Assembly: GCF_002564045.1 (NCBI RefSeq)
Contig: NZ_PDJK01000002.1
Span: 682,001 to 746,000, forward strand
DNA length: 64,000 nt
Direction: 5' to 3'
Origin: Amycolatopsis sulphurea
GTDB lineage: Bacteria; Actinomycetota; Actinomycetes; Mycobacteriales; Pseudonocardiaceae
This document shows, in pieces, positions 11,535-20,616 of the stretch; positions within the stretch are counted from its first letter, which is position 1, and each line of letters opens with the position of its first letter. A program made the position numbers and the translations under genes. The notes under the pieces are model-generated. The model saw only the letters and a list, made by a program, of their open reading frames with translations, was not told the DNA's origin and did not search any database.

Positions 11535-12423
11535 AGTTGCGTGCGACTACGGCATCGTCCGCCATGGGGGTGCGGGTCGTCCAGCGGCGGCGTTGCGACG
11601 GAATCCGGACTGTGCCGAGGGCCGAGTGCACGGAAGCCTCAGCAAGGGCAGCCAAGGTGCTGCGATCTTCGGCTCGTCCTGGGGCGATTTCCGGGCACAC
11701 GTGCGCCTCCAGGACCAGGCCGCGCAGGGCGGCGACCCGGCGCAGGGACGCGATGAGCGATTCCGGGCCGATGAAAGCCGGCTGGCTGGTTTCGCGGCCG
11801 TCGGCCAGGCGGTAGCGCAGGGCGATCGGGCGGACCGGGACGCCGCCGTCGATGGCGGCCTGGAACGTCGCCGTGGTGAAGCGGCCGGAGGCAAGGCCGC
11901 ACCAAGTGGTGCCCTCAGGGGTGACATTCACGAGCGAGCCGGAGCGGAGGGCGTCCGACAGTTCCCCGACCGTGCCCGGCAGGGTGCGCAGGTGGTCGCG
12001 GTCCAGGAAGATGCTGCCGCCGCGGCGGACCAGAGTGCCCAGGACCGGCCATGTAGCGATCTCGATCTTCGCGAGGGCACGCATCGGGCGCAGGGAGTTG
12101 ATCGCGACGATGTCGAGCCACGAGATGTGGTTGTTGACGACGAGCGCGCCACGGCCGGCCGGTGCGGTCAGAAAATCGGCGCCGCCCTGCACGATCAGTC
12201 GGATGCCGAATGCCCGGAGCACGGACCGGAAGATCGTACGGACCAATCGTTCCCGGCCTTTGCCGCGGAGAACAAGCAGCATGGGAGTACATAGCAAGGC
12301 TGCGAAGACTGCGGAACCGGCTGCAGAGTAACGCAGGATCCGGCGGGGCAAGCCCACCGTTGGAGCGCCTGTGGTCAGGCACTCGTCGCCGCAGGGAGAC
12401 ATAGGCATCCAGGCGTGACTCAT
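11524..12423 (-). CDS. lysophospholipid acyltransferase family protein (PlsC/OlsA-like)
   Basis: 299 residues. The acyltransferase block I is NNHISWLD (the HX4D-type catalytic motif) and block III is VTPEGTTWCG. A hydrophobic segment near residues 30-52 should anchor it to the membrane. Its ATG overlaps the stop of the upstream N-acyltransferase gene (ATGA), so the two are translationally coupled. The order N-acyltransferase then O-acyltransferase matches the OlsB-OlsA pair that makes ornithine lipids, and the mycobacterial pair Rv3027c-Rv3026c. Ornithine lipid synthesis is an inference from this pairing; an ordinary 1-acylglycerol-phosphate acyltransferase is the alternative. Confidence 0.88.
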   Translation of the reverse strand: MSHAWMPMSPCGDECLTTGAPTVGLPRRILRYSAAGSAVFAALLCTPMLLVLRGKGRERLVRTIFRSVLRAFGIRLIVQGGADFLTAPAGRGALVVNNHISWLDIVAINSLRPMRALAKIEIATWPVLGTLVRRGGSIFLDRDHLRTLPGTVGELSDALRSGSLVNVTPEGTTWCGLASGRFTTATFQAAIDGGVPVRPIALRYRLADGRETSQPAFIGPESLIASLRRVAALRGLVLEAHVCPEIAPGRAEDRSTLAALAEASVHSALGTVRIPSQRRRWTTRTPMADDAVVARNSGH

Positions 12424-13202
12424 GCCTGCGCTCCGAGGAAGAATTTCAGGTAGCGCTCGTCGACCTGGTGCAGATCGAGCAGGACGAAGAAGTCTGCGAC
12501 GCCGAAGTCGGCGTCCAGCGCCGGCGGGCCATACGCCTTCGCCCCGAGCCGGACGTAACCCTTGATCAGCGGCGGGAGGACAGCGCGCTCAGGGCGGGCG
12601 ATCCCATCGGAGGCCCAGGGGTGCAGCGGCGAAACCCGACGTGATTCATCGGCGTAGTGCTTGCTGCGCAGGACATCCCACACCCCGGCGGCATAGCTGC
12701 CCCCGTCGTTCAGCGGGACCGACGCGCAGCCCGCGAGGTAGCGGTGGCCGGAGAGCAGCATGTACCGCGCGATCCCCGCCCAGACGAGGCTCACTACGGC
12801 GCCGCTGCGGTGCTCCGGGTGCACGCAGGACCGTCCGGTCTCGACCAGTGACGGGCGCAGGTCGGCGAGTGCGGACAGGTCGAATTCGCTGTCCGAGTAG
12901 AGCTTTCCGGCCGTGGCGGCGCGGTCCGGCGGCAGCATCCGGTAGCAGCCGACGATCTCGCCGGTCTTGTCGTCGCGGACGACCAGGTGGTCGCAGAACT
13001 CGTCGAAATAGTCGACGTCCGAGCCGGGCTGCAGGGAATTGAGCTGCGCCCCCATCTCCTCGGCGAACACCCGGTGCCGCAGCTTCTGGGCGGCGAGCAC
13101 TTCTTCGTTACCGTGTGCGACCAGAAGCGAATACCTCGGCGCGTCCGCGGGGAGGTCGACACCCGCCTGATCAGTGCTGACGAGGAGCTGTGACGACGTC
13201 AT
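12420..13202 (-). CDS. GNAT-like N-acyltransferase (OlsB/autoinducer-synthase superfamily)
   Basis: About 260 residues from the ATG at 13202; a TTG at 13208 lies closer to the GGGGG ribosome site and could be the true start. It has the features of the Acetyltransf_5 family: LRHRVFAEEMGA, the FDEFCDHLVV core, ETGRSCVHPEHR, and a long C-terminal tail ending in RYLKFFLGAQA. Family members use acyl-ACP to acylate ornithine or similar amines. It is coupled by ATGA overlap to a PlsC-like O-acyltransferase, which supports a two-step aminolipid pathway at the membrane. Substrate not proven. Confidence 0.85.
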   Translation of the reverse strand: MTSSQLLVSTDQAGVDLPADAPRYSLLVAHGNEEVLAAQKLRHRVFAEEMGAQLNSLQPGSDVDYFDEFCDHLVVRDDKTGEIVGCYRMLPPDRAATAGKLYSDSEFDLSALADLRPSLVETGRSCVHPEHRSGAVVSLVWAGIARYMLLSGHRYLAGCASVPLNDGGSYAAGVWDVLRSKHYADESRRVSPLHPWASDGIARPERAVLPPLIKGYVRLGAKAYGPPALDADFGVADFFVLLDLHQVDERYLKFFLGAQA

Positions 13203-13662
13203 GGTCAAGGTGTACCCCCCACGGAGAAACCGCGGAGAGTGCCAATCGATGACCGATCAGTGCACGTTGAGTTAATTGCCGGTTCTCAGGCTTCTCTCAG
13301 GCTTTGGGTGATCCGGCACGGCGGCGGCCTCGGCCCGTGTCCACTTCGGCGACACCCCGGAAGCACCTCGTGGTCATTTCGCGGCAACTCCGGACCTGGC
13401 GGCGGCTCCGGAAACCTGGGCCAGGCCAGCTCCGTGGCCGCCGCCCCGAAGAAGCCGAAAGCACCTCACAAGCAAGCCTTGGCCGTCTGGCGGCGACACC
13501 GAGTCGTCTCCCGGCTTCGCAGAGCCCCCTTCTGACGTCACAGGAAACACCTAGCCGAGGACTGCCAACGTGCGGCAAGTTCGGCGCAAACCACGACCGC
13601 AGAACACCGTCCGGCCATTGGCGTGGCCATCCAGTGCCTCGATGAAGAACCCCGGAAACACC
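13203..13662. other. gene-free stretch upstream of the acyltransferase pair
   Basis: No frame here looks like a protein on either strand. It contains several short GC-rich partial inverted repeats related to the GTCGCC/GGCGAC family (for example around 13366, 13385-13415 and 13484-13500), but none is a full palindrome. It should hold the promoter of the acyltransferase pair near 13200-13280. No other feature is recognised. Confidence 0.4.
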
Positions 13663-13694
13663 GAAGGCCGCCGCGTACGCACGCGGCGGCCTTC
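13663..13694 (-). terminator. strong hairpin terminator after etfA
   Basis: A perfect 14-bp stem (arms GAAGGCCGCCGCGT and ACGCGGCGGCCTTC) with a 4-nt loop lies 12 bp past the etfA stop. There is no clear U-tract, as is common in actinomycetes. Confidence 0.85.
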
Positions 13695-13706
13695 AGCGCG
13701 GAAACG

Positions 13707-14666
13707 TCAGCCCTTGCGCTGGTCGACTGCCTCGGTCAGCTGCGGCGCGACGTTGAACAGGTCGCCCACCACGCCGAAGTCGGCGATCTCGAAGATCGGC
13801 GCCTCGGCGTCCTTGTTGACCGCGATGATCGTCTTCGAGGTCTGCATGCCAGCCCGGTGCTGGATCGCGCCAGAAATACCGAGCGCGATGTACAGCTGCG
13901 GCGACACCGTCTTACCGGTCTGCCCCACCTGGAACTGCGCCGGGTAGTAGCCGGAGTCGACCGCGGCGCGCGAGGCACCGACGGCCGCGCCGAGCGAGTC
14001 GGCCAGCTTCTCCACGACGTCGAACTTCTCCGCCGAGCCCACACCACGGCCACCGGAGACGACGATCGACGCTTCGGTCAGCTCCGGCCGATCCCCGCCG
14101 ACCACCGGCTCGACGCCGGTGACCTTGGCCGACTTGGCCGGATCCTGCGCCGGAATCTCGACGACCTCCTCGGCCGCGGCGCCTTCGGCGGCTTCGGCCT
14201 CGACCGCGCCCGGACGGACCGAAACGACCGGCGCGCCTTTGGCGGCCTTCGACTTCACGGAGAACGCCCCGCCGAAGATCGACTGGTCCACGGTGCCGTC
14301 GGAGTTCACCCCGACCGCGTCGTAGAGCAGACCGGACCCGAGGCGGAACGCGACGCGCGCGGCCACCTCCTTGCCCTCGGCGCTGGCGGCGACGAGCACC
14401 GCGGCCGGGGAGACCTGCTCGGCGAGCTTCGTCAGTACGTCGACCTTCGGGGTCACCAGGTAGCCGGTCGCATCGTCGCCCTCGGCGACGTACACCTTGG
14501 CCGCGCCGTGGCCCGCGAGCGCCTCCTTGGCCTTCGCCCCGGCGCCGGTCGGGCCGACGACCACGGCGGAGGGCTCGCCCAGCGCGCGGGCGGCGGTCAG
14601 CAGCTCGAGCGTGACCTTCTTGACATCACCGTCGACGTGGTCGACGAGGACGAGTACTTCAGCCAT
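13707..14666 (-). CDS. etfA: electron transfer flavoprotein alpha subunit
   Basis: 319 residues. It binds FAD and, with EtfB, carries electrons from acyl-CoA dehydrogenases to the membrane quinone pool. The C-terminal FAD domain shows [51 protein letters not shown] and [20 protein letters not shown], all standard for the family. It follows etfB by 26 bp on the same strand, and a strong hairpin sits immediately downstream, so etfBA is a two-gene operon. It corresponds to Rv3028c (fixB). Confidence 0.97.
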   Translation of the reverse strand: MAEVLVLVDHVDGDVKKVTLELLTAARALGEPSAVVVGPTGAGAKAKEALAGHGAAKVYVAEGDDATGYLVTPKVDVLTKLAEQVSPAAVLVAASAEGKEVAARVAFRLGSGLLYDAVGVNSDGTVDQSIFGGAFSVKSKAAKGAPVVSVRPGAVEAEAAEGAAAEEVVEIPAQDPAKSAKVTGVEPVVGGDRPELTEASIVVSGGRGVGSAEKFDVVEKLADSLGAAVGASRAAVDSGYYPAQFQVGQTGKTVSPQLYIALGISGAIQHRAGMQTSKTIIAVNKDAEAPIFEIADFGVVGDLFNVAPQLTEAVDQRKG

Positions 14667-14692
14667 TTCGGAATCCTCCTCGAAACCGTGTC

Positions 14693-15478
14693 TCAGATGA
14701 GCTTCTGCGCTACCAGGTACTCGGCGACCTTGCTGCCGCCGTCACCCTCGTCCTCGACCTTCTCGCCCGCGGTGCGCGGCGGCTTCGGGGACGACTCGAC
14801 GACCGTGGACCACGCGTTGCCGAGGCCGACCTCGCCCGCGTCGATGCCCAGGTCGGCGATGGTCAGCGTCTCGACCGGCTTCTTCTTCGCAGCCATGATG
14901 CCCTTGAACGACGGGTACCGCGGCTCGTTGATCTTCTCGCTGACGCTCACCAGCGCCGGCAGGTTCGCCTCGAGGTGGGTGATGCCGTCCTCGGTCTCAC
15001 GGTCGGCCTTCACGCTGGTGCCCTCGACGGTCAGCGCACGCACATAGGTCAGCTGCGGCAGGCCGAGCACCTCGGCCAGGATCGCGGGCACCGCGGCGCC
15101 CCGTCCGTCGGACGCCTCATTGCCGGCGATGATGAGGTCGTAGCCTTCGACCTTGCCGACGGCGGCGGCGAGCACCTTCGCGGTGGCGATCGCGTCGGAA
15201 CCGTGCAGCGCCTCGTCGGAGACGTGAATGGCCTTGTCGGCGCCCATCGAGAGGGCCTTGCGGATGGCGTCGGTCGCACGGTCCGGGCCGACCGAGATCA
15301 CGGTGACCTCGCCCTCGCCGGCTTCCTTGATCTTCAGCGCTTCCTCTACGGCCTTCTCGTTGATCTCGTCGAGCACGGCGTCGGCGGATTCGCGGTCAAG
15401 CGTGTGGTCGGAACCGGAGAGCTTCCGCTCCGAGTAGGTGTCCGGTACCTGCTTGACCAGGACAACGATGTTCGTCAT
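14693..15478 (-). CDS. etfB: electron transfer flavoprotein beta subunit
   Basis: 261 residues from the ATG at 15478 (MTNIVVLVKQVPDTYSERKL). It forms the heterodimer with EtfA and binds AMP. The VLVKQVPDT start, the EALKIKEAGEGEVTVISVGP strand and the family signature around ADRETEDGITHLEANLPALVS are visible. It is the first gene of the etfBA operon, and divergent degV begins about 240 bp away, so both promoters lie in 15480-15719. It matches Rv3029c (fixA). Confidence 0.97.
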   Translation of the reverse strand: MTNIVVLVKQVPDTYSERKLSGSDHTLDRESADAVLDEINEKAVEEALKIKEAGEGEVTVISVGPDRATDAIRKALSMGADKAIHVSDEALHGSDAIATAKVLAAAVGKVEGYDLIIAGNEASDGRGAAVPAILAEVLGLPQLTYVRALTVEGTSVKADRETEDGITHLEANLPALVSVSEKINEPRYPSFKGIMAAKKKPVETLTIADLGIDAGEVGLGNAWSTVVESSPKPPRTAGEKVEDEGDGGSKVAEYLVAQKLI

Positions 15479-15719
15479 GGGTCTTCTTCGACCTCCCGGT
15501 AGGGGCCGGCTCTCGGCCGCGGGACAGTGCTCTACTGGCCGGTAGATTAGGGCCATTCCGGCGCCAGGACTCGCCGAGGTGACGGCATTCACCTGGAAGA
15601 GCAATCTTCTAGGACCATCGTCCCAGTAGTCGTGCATTTGCCCCGCCCGGTCGAAGATCGCCCGATCGGGGGATTAGTCCCTACTCCCGGTAAGTCATGA
15701 GGCACTAACCTCCGGCAGC

Positions 15720-16559
15720 ATGTCCGCGCACATCGCCGTAGTCACCGACTCGACCTCGTGCCTGCCCGAGAACCTCGCCACGCAGTGGGGGATCGGTGTC
15801 GTACAAGTCCAGCTGCACGTCGGGGACCAGACGGACGACGAGCACCGTTTCGATCGGAACGGGCTCGTCGAGGCCATGAGGACCGGTACCCCGGTGTCGA
15901 CGTCCCCACCCGATCCCGGTGCCTTCTTCTGGACCTACCAGGACGCAGTCGCCGCCGGTGCCTCCGCCGTGGTCAGCCTGCACATTTCCGGCCGCCTGTC
16001 GGACACCGTGCTGGCAGCTCGCGAAGCGGCACAGCAGATCCGGGTCCCGGTGCACATCCTCGACAGCGGAACGTCCAGTATGAGCCTGGGTTTCGCCGTG
16101 GTGTCCGCCGCCCGCGTGGCCGGCGCGGGTGGGCAGCTCGCCCGGGTACTCGACGCTGCGGAACGACGTGTTCGCGGGTCCACCGAACTGATCTACGTCG
16201 ACACCCTCGAGTACTTACGGCGATCAGGACGGATAGGTGCCGCCCAGTCGCTACTGGGCAGCGCATTCTCAATCAAGCCGTTGCTCACCGTCCGCAACGG
16301 CGAGGTGAGCCCGCTCGCCCGGGTCCCCGGTGCCAGGCGGGCGCTGGGCCGGCTCGTCGACCTCGCCGCGAACGCCGCCGGAGACCAGCAGGTCGACCTC
16401 GCCGTGACGCGTTTCGGCTCGGACGAACGCGAGGTCGTACGACGGTTGAAGGAACGAATTCCGAACATCGGCGATCTCCTGGTAGGCGACGCGAGCACCG
16501 TGATCGGCGCGCACATCGGCCCCGGCGCGCTGAGCATCACTGTGTCGCCGGTGAACTGA
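15720..16559 (+). CDS. DegV family fatty-acid-binding protein
   Basis: 279 residues from the ATG at 15720. DegV proteins bind a fatty acid; in Firmicutes the homologous FakB subunits present fatty acids to the kinase FakA. The family signature is clear: AVVTDSTSCLPEN near the start, a middle HISGRLSDT loop whose serine contacts the carboxylate, and GAHIGPGALSI near the C-terminus. No FakA-like kinase gene is in the window. Location beside etfBA and acyltransferase genes fits lipid metabolism, but this is context only. Confidence 0.92.
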   Translation: MSAHIAVVTDSTSCLPENLATQWGIGVVQVQLHVGDQTDDEHRFDRNGLVEAMRTGTPVSTSPPDPGAFFWTYQDAVAAGASAVVSLHISGRLSDTVLAAREAAQQIRVPVHILDSGTSSMSLGFAVVSAARVAGAGGQLARVLDAAERRVRGSTELIYVDTLEYLRRSGRIGAAQSLLGSAFSIKPLLTVRNGEVSPLARVPGARRALGRLVDLAANAAGDQQVDLAVTRFGSDEREVVRRLKERIPNIGDLLVGDASTVIGAHIGPGALSITVSPVN

Positions 16560-16561
16560 CC

Positions 16562-16951
16562 ACGGCCGGCGTCCCGGCAGCATCAGCGTCACGAGAGGGA
16601 CCACGACTGCGAGCGTCACGTTCTGCAGAACCTGGTCGGTCGGCGGGCAGTGCACCTGAGGTAATAGCCGATGTGCGGCATGGAGAACAGCAGCGCCACG
16701 CCGAAACCATCGTGCGACGGCTGTGGTGCCGATCACGGCTCCGCCGAGCAGGACCGTCACGAGCGCAAGACTCAAGCCCCCGAAGTCGCGGATCAGATGT
16801 TCGTCGAACGGCCAATCCCGGATGCCCAGCCGCTCCGGAAGCCGGGAAAGTCCAGGTAGTACCCCATCGGTGCGGCCGTCGCCCAGATCCCTTGCGCCAA
16901 CTCGACAAGACCGAGCGGCACCAGCAAGACGCGCGTGATTGTCCGTTGCAT
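16562..16951 (-). pseudogene. frameshifted small integral membrane protein gene
   Basis: From an ATG at 16951 the frame encodes MQRTITRVLLVPLGLVELAQ and MGYYLDFPGF, then stops early. The neighbouring frames continue the same protein: DEHLIRDFGGLSLALVTVLL, then GFGVALLFSMPHIGYYL, then LQNVTLAVVVPLVTLMLPG. Together they would give a roughly 130-residue protein with about four membrane helices. At least three frame changes are needed, so the gene looks dead. It lies between degV and the methyltransferase gene, on the opposite strand. Confidence 0.6.
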
Positions 16952-17002
16952 GCGGCGGGAACGAGGCGAACGAGCCGGATGTGACGCGCTAGGGTCGCGC
17001 AG

Positions 17003-17776
17003 GTGACCCACGCAGCCACCCGAGCCGAGGCACTGCACCTCACCGGCGAACGGACCGTCCCGGGCATCCCGGAGGAGACCTATTGGTTCCGCCGCCACGA
17101 AGCCGCCTACCTCGCCCTGCTGCCACTCTGCGCCGGCGCGACGGTGCTGGAAGCAGGCTGCGGCGAGGGATACGGCGCAGGACTCATCGCCCGGCACGCG
17201 CGCCGGGTGCTGGCGCTGGACTACGACGTGCCGACCACCGAACATGTCGCGCGCCGCTACCCCGACGTCACCGTGGCCCGCGCGAACCTCGCGTACCTCC
17301 CGGTGACGGACCGCGCGGTCGACATCGTCGCGAACTTCCAGGTCATCGAGCACCTCTGGGACCAGGGCGGCTTCCTCGCGGAATGCCACCGCGTTCTGCG
17401 GCCGGGCGGGAAACTGCTGGTCACGACCCCGAATCGGCTCACCTTCACGCCGGACAGCGACACTCCGCTCAATCCGTTCCACACTCGCGAGCTAGCACCG
17501 TCCGAATTGGACGGCCTACTGCGCACCGCCGGCTTCGATGTGGAGACATTGCACGGCCTTCATCACGCAGAAAGCCTACGTGCGGTGGAAAAGCGACACG
17601 GAGGTTCGATTATCGACGCCCAGCTGGCGGTCGTAATGGGCTCGCTGCCGGGGCAAGCCACGTGGCCTGCGAAGCTGCTCGCGGATGTCGCTGCGATTCG
17701 TGCGGAGGATTTCGCGGTGCACGACAGGAATCTCGACGCCAGTCTCGATCTTGTGGCCGTGGCGGTGCGCCTGTGA
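17003..17776 (+). CDS. SAM-dependent methyltransferase (Rv3030-like)
   Basis: 257 residues from a GTG at 17003. The class I SAM motif is VLEAGCGEGYGAGLIA near residue 49, followed by VLALDYD, VVANFQVIEHLWD-type motif II and HRVLRPGGKLLVTTPN. Its stop overlaps the GTG of the GH57 gene (GTGA), so they are coupled. The trio methyltransferase, GH57 branching enzyme and alpha-1,4-glucosyltransferase matches Rv3030-Rv3032, which are linked to 6-O-methylglucose lipopolysaccharide in mycobacteria. A sugar O-methyltransferase role is therefore likely but inferred from context. Confidence 0.9.
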   Translation: MTHAATRAEALHLTGERTVPGIPEETYWFRRHEAAYLALLPLCAGATVLEAGCGEGYGAGLIARHARRVLALDYDVPTTEHVARRYPDVTVARANLAYLPVTDRAVDIVANFQVIEHLWDQGGFLAECHRVLRPGGKLLVTTPNRLTFTPDSDTPLNPFHTRELAPSELDGLLRTAGFDVETLHGLHHAESLRAVEKRHGGSIIDAQLAVVMGSLPGQATWPAKLLADVAAIRAEDFAVHDRNLDASLDLVAVAVRL

Positions 17777-19302
17777 GCGTCCGGCAACCCGAGTACGAAG
17801 GCACGTTCTGTCTGGTCCTGCACAGTCACCTGCCATGGCTGCCGCACCACGGTAGCTGGCCGGTCGGCGAGGAATGGCTCTACCAGGCGTGGACCCATTC
17901 GTACCTGCCGGTCGTCGATCTGCTGCGCCGTTTCGCCGATGAGGGGCGCCGCAATGTGCTGACCCTCGGCATGACGCCAGTGCTCGCCGCCCAGCTGGAC
18001 GATCCTTATGCGATCCGGGCGTGTCACGACTGGCTGGGCCACTGGCAATTGCGCGCCCACCACGCGTCGACGCTCTGGCACGGCGACCCGCTCCTGCGTG
18101 CGCTGGCCGCGGCCGAGCACCAAACCGCCGCGCGTGCCACGGAAGAGCTGGAAGCCCGCTGGCGACATGGCTTTTCCCCGATTCTCCGCTCGCTTGTGGA
18201 CAGTTCCACGATCGAACTGCTCGGCGGTCCGCTGGCCCATCCGTTCCAGCCGCTGCTCGACGGACGCGTGCGGCAGTTCGCGTTGCAGGCGGGGCTGTCG
18301 GACACGGCGTTGCGCCTGGGCCGGGCGCCGGCGGGCATCTGGGCTCCGGAATGCGGTTACGCACCGGGTCTCGAACGGGACTATCACGACGCCGGTGTCC
18401 AGCGGTTCCTTGTCGACGGCCCGTCCCTGCACGGTGATACGTCGGCCGCGCACCCGGTCGGCGAGTCGGACGTGATCTGCTTCGGCCGCGATCTCGAGGT
18501 GACATACCGGGTGTGGTCACCAAAAGCCGGTTACCCGGGGCATTCGGCGTACCGGGATTTCCACACGTGGGCACATGAAGTCGGGCTCAAGGCCGCGCGA
18601 GTGACCGGCAAGAGCGTGGAGCCGCAGGACAAAGCGCCGTACGACCCGGCGCTGGCCGCGGACGTGTTGGGCTTGCATGTCAAGGATTTCGTGGAAACGG
18701 TCGTCGCGCGGCTGCGTTCACTCCGCCAGCGGAATGACCGGCCGGCGCTGGTCGTGGCTGCTTACGATACTGAGCTTTTCGGGCATTGGTGGCACGAAGG
18801 ACCCGCTTGGCTGGAGGGAATTCTGCGTGCCTTGCCCGAAGCGGGCGTGCGGGTAACCACGCTGCAGGGCGCGCTGGAGGCCGGGCACGTCGGAGCGCCG
18901 GTGAACCTGCCGGCGTCGTCATGGGGGTCGGGGAAGGACTGGCGGGTCTGGGACGGTGAGCAGGTCGCGGACATGGTGCAGGACAACACTGCGCTGCAGG
19001 CCCGGCTGCTCGATCTCGTAGACCGGAGCGAGGGGACCGCTCGCGACACGGTTGTCGACCAGGCGGTGACGGAGGCGATGCTGGCCTTGTCCAGCGACTG
19101 GGCATTCATGGTCACCAAGGACTCCGCCGCCGACTACGCACGCCGGCGCGCCCGCGTGCACACCGAACGTTTCGACGCATTGTCCGCCCTGCTCCACCGC
19201 GGCGACCGGACCCGCGCGCGCACCCTCGCCGACGAATACCGCCGGGCCGACAGCCCGTTCGGCCATTTGGACGCACGCGGCCTGCGTCGTCCGTCAGTGT
19301 GA
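17773..19302 (+). CDS. GH57 family 1,4-alpha-glucan branching enzyme (Rv3031-like)
   Basis: 509 residues from a GTG at 17773 that overlaps the preceding stop. The N-terminal LHSHLPWLPHHG is GH57 motif 1. The motif GIWAPECGYAPGLE carries the catalytic glutamate, and YDTELFGHWWHEGP carries the catalytic aspartate. The helical C-terminal domain (SSDWAFMVTKDSAADYARRRA) is the part seen in branching enzymes of this family. It should cut alpha-1,4 glucan chains and re-attach them in alpha-1,6 linkage in the cytosol, working with the GT4 enzyme encoded about 1.3 kb downstream. Confidence 0.94.
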   Translation: MSVRQPEYEGTFCLVLHSHLPWLPHHGSWPVGEEWLYQAWTHSYLPVVDLLRRFADEGRRNVLTLGMTPVLAAQLDDPYAIRACHDWLGHWQLRAHHASTLWHGDPLLRALAAAEHQTAARATEELEARWRHGFSPILRSLVDSSTIELLGGPLAHPFQPLLDGRVRQFALQAGLSDTALRLGRAPAGIWAPECGYAPGLERDYHDAGVQRFLVDGPSLHGDTSAAHPVGESDVICFGRDLEVTYRVWSPKAGYPGHSAYRDFHTWAHEVGLKAARVTGKSVEPQDKAPYDPALAADVLGLHVKDFVETVVARLRSLRQRNDRPALVVAAYDTELFGHWWHEGPAWLEGILRALPEAGVRVTTLQGALEAGHVGAPVNLPASSWGSGKDWRVWDGEQVADMVQDNTALQARLLDLVDRSEGTARDTVVDQAVTEAMLALSSDWAFMVTKDSAADYARRRARVHTERFDALSALLHRGDRTRARTLADEYRRADSPFGHLDARGLRRPSV

Positions 19303-19324
19303 CTATTCTGGAAGGAATCCTGAC

Positions 19325-19816
19325 ATGGACATCCGCGAATTGCCGCTGAAGACCCTCACCGGCGAAGACACCACCTTGGACGGCTCGCTGGCCGGCAAGG
19401 CGTTGCTGGTGGTCAATGTGGCGTCGAAATGCGGGCTGACGCCGCAGTACTCCGGCCTGGAACGGCTGCAGGAACGCTATGGCGACAAGGGTTTCTCGGT
19501 CGTCGGCTTCCCGTGCAACCAGTTCGCCGGCCAGGAGCCCGGGACGGCCGAAGAGATCCAGACGTTCTGCTCCATGACCTACGGAGTGTCGTTCCCGCTG
19601 TTCGAAAAGCTGGAAGTCAACGGCGAAGACCGCCACCCGCTCTACACCGCCCTCACCGAAACCCCGGACTCCGACGGCGAGGCGGGCGATGTGCAGTGGA
19701 ACTTCGAGAAGTTCCTTGTCGGCCCGTCCGGTGAGGTTCTCGGCCGCTTCCGTCCCCGCATCGAGCCGGAGGACGAGATCGTGGTGAGGGCCATCGAAGG
19801 GGCTTTGCCGTCCTGA
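19325..19816 (+). CDS. glutathione peroxidase family protein (thiol peroxidase)
   Basis: 163 residues, starting 22 bp after the GH57 gene with GGAAGG ahead of the ATG. It reduces peroxides; bacterial cysteine-type members usually take electrons from thioredoxin rather than glutathione. The active-site cysteine is in NVASKCGLTPQYSGLE (C36), with the resolving-type FPCNQFAGQEPG and the WNFEKFLV catalytic Trp/Asn motif. It splits the GH57 gene from the glucosyltransferase gene, which are closer together in the mycobacterial order, and probably shares the upstream transcript. A hairpin terminator follows. Confidence 0.94.
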   Translation: MDIRELPLKTLTGEDTTLDGSLAGKALLVVNVASKCGLTPQYSGLERLQERYGDKGFSVVGFPCNQFAGQEPGTAEEIQTFCSMTYGVSFPLFEKLEVNGEDRHPLYTALTETPDSDGEAGDVQWNFEKFLVGPSGEVLGRFRPRIEPEDEIVVRAIEGALPS

Positions 19817-19831
19817 CGGTTCCTCGTTTCT

Positions 19832-19861
19832 CGGCGGGCCGCCCGTGCGGGTGGCCCGCCG
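19832..19861 (+). terminator. hairpin terminator after the glutathione peroxidase gene
   Basis: Arms CGGCGGGCC and GGCCCGCCG form a 9-bp stem around a 12-nt GC-rich loop, starting 15 bp after the stop. There is no U-tract. Confidence 0.7.
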
Positions 19862-20532
19862 GGTGACGAGGGCGGGGGCCTTCGTTCCGATCGTCTCGAA
19901 TGCGCGGTCCCTTGACGTTCGGAGACGACTGGACGGCGTTTGCTCGCTGCCTTCCGAGGTGCCCCGCCGCTGCGCCAGGTCGTCTGGGGCGGTGGCACGT
20001 GGCGGCTTCGAGCCGACGTCCTACTCTCGCGCTTCGTCCCGGCTTGTCTGGCGCCATCTCGTTCCGGTTCCTTTCGGACCACGCTCGGACCTCTCGCATC
20101 GCCTCGTTCTGGTCCCCCCATCAGTTGGCCCACGGCGGCACCATCGCTGGCAACCCGGGGCGGTCAAGCGACCAGACCGTTCACGGCTGTTGCACAACTT
20201 CGTCTGCCATCGCGCTGTCGACAAATTGACGCGCGACTCGGCGTACCCGGCCGCGTTCTCCCTGCCCGAACCATCGATCGATCGGCACTGGGCTTTCACA
20301 CCGTCGAGCCTGAGCCCAGGAGCCAAACAGCACAGCCGCCGCTCAACAACTCGGACCGCGCCCTACCCTGTTCAGCCAGCTACCGCAGCGAGCTCGAACC
20401 GTCGAACAGCCCCCTGCCGCCCGCCATCCCGAGGCCTCCGACCAGCCCGATGCGGCCTTGCCACCAACCTCCCGGCAGCAGGGCAACCGCTCTCCCGCTC
20501 TGTTCGATCCAGATGCCACTTGCCGATCCGTC
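19862..20532. other. gene-free stretch upstream of the glucosyltransferase
   Basis: About 670 bp with no frame that looks like a protein. Base composition is less biased than in the flanking genes and several stop-rich frames cross it, which suggests old, decayed sequence. The promoter of the glucosyltransferase should lie at its right end. Confidence 0.35.
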
Positions 20533-20551
20533 GTCGCCATTCAGTGGCGAC
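20533..20551. repeat. single perfect-type 19-bp palindrome upstream of the glucosyltransferase
   Basis: GTCGCCATTCAGTGGCGAC is a 6-bp-arm inverted repeat of the same family as the arrays at 10.9 and 22.8 kb. It stands alone 65 bp before the ATG, so it may sit in the 5' untranslated leader. Confidence 0.75.
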
Positions 20552-20616
20552 ACCCAGGTCACCCCGTCAATCGGACAGGACGCCGACCGTAGGCGACTGG
20601 CGAGTAACCTCTGGCC

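Noticed and set aside
13663..13694. Possible mobile palindrome.
   Set aside because: Position 12 bp after the etfA stop and a long perfect stem are better explained as a terminator.
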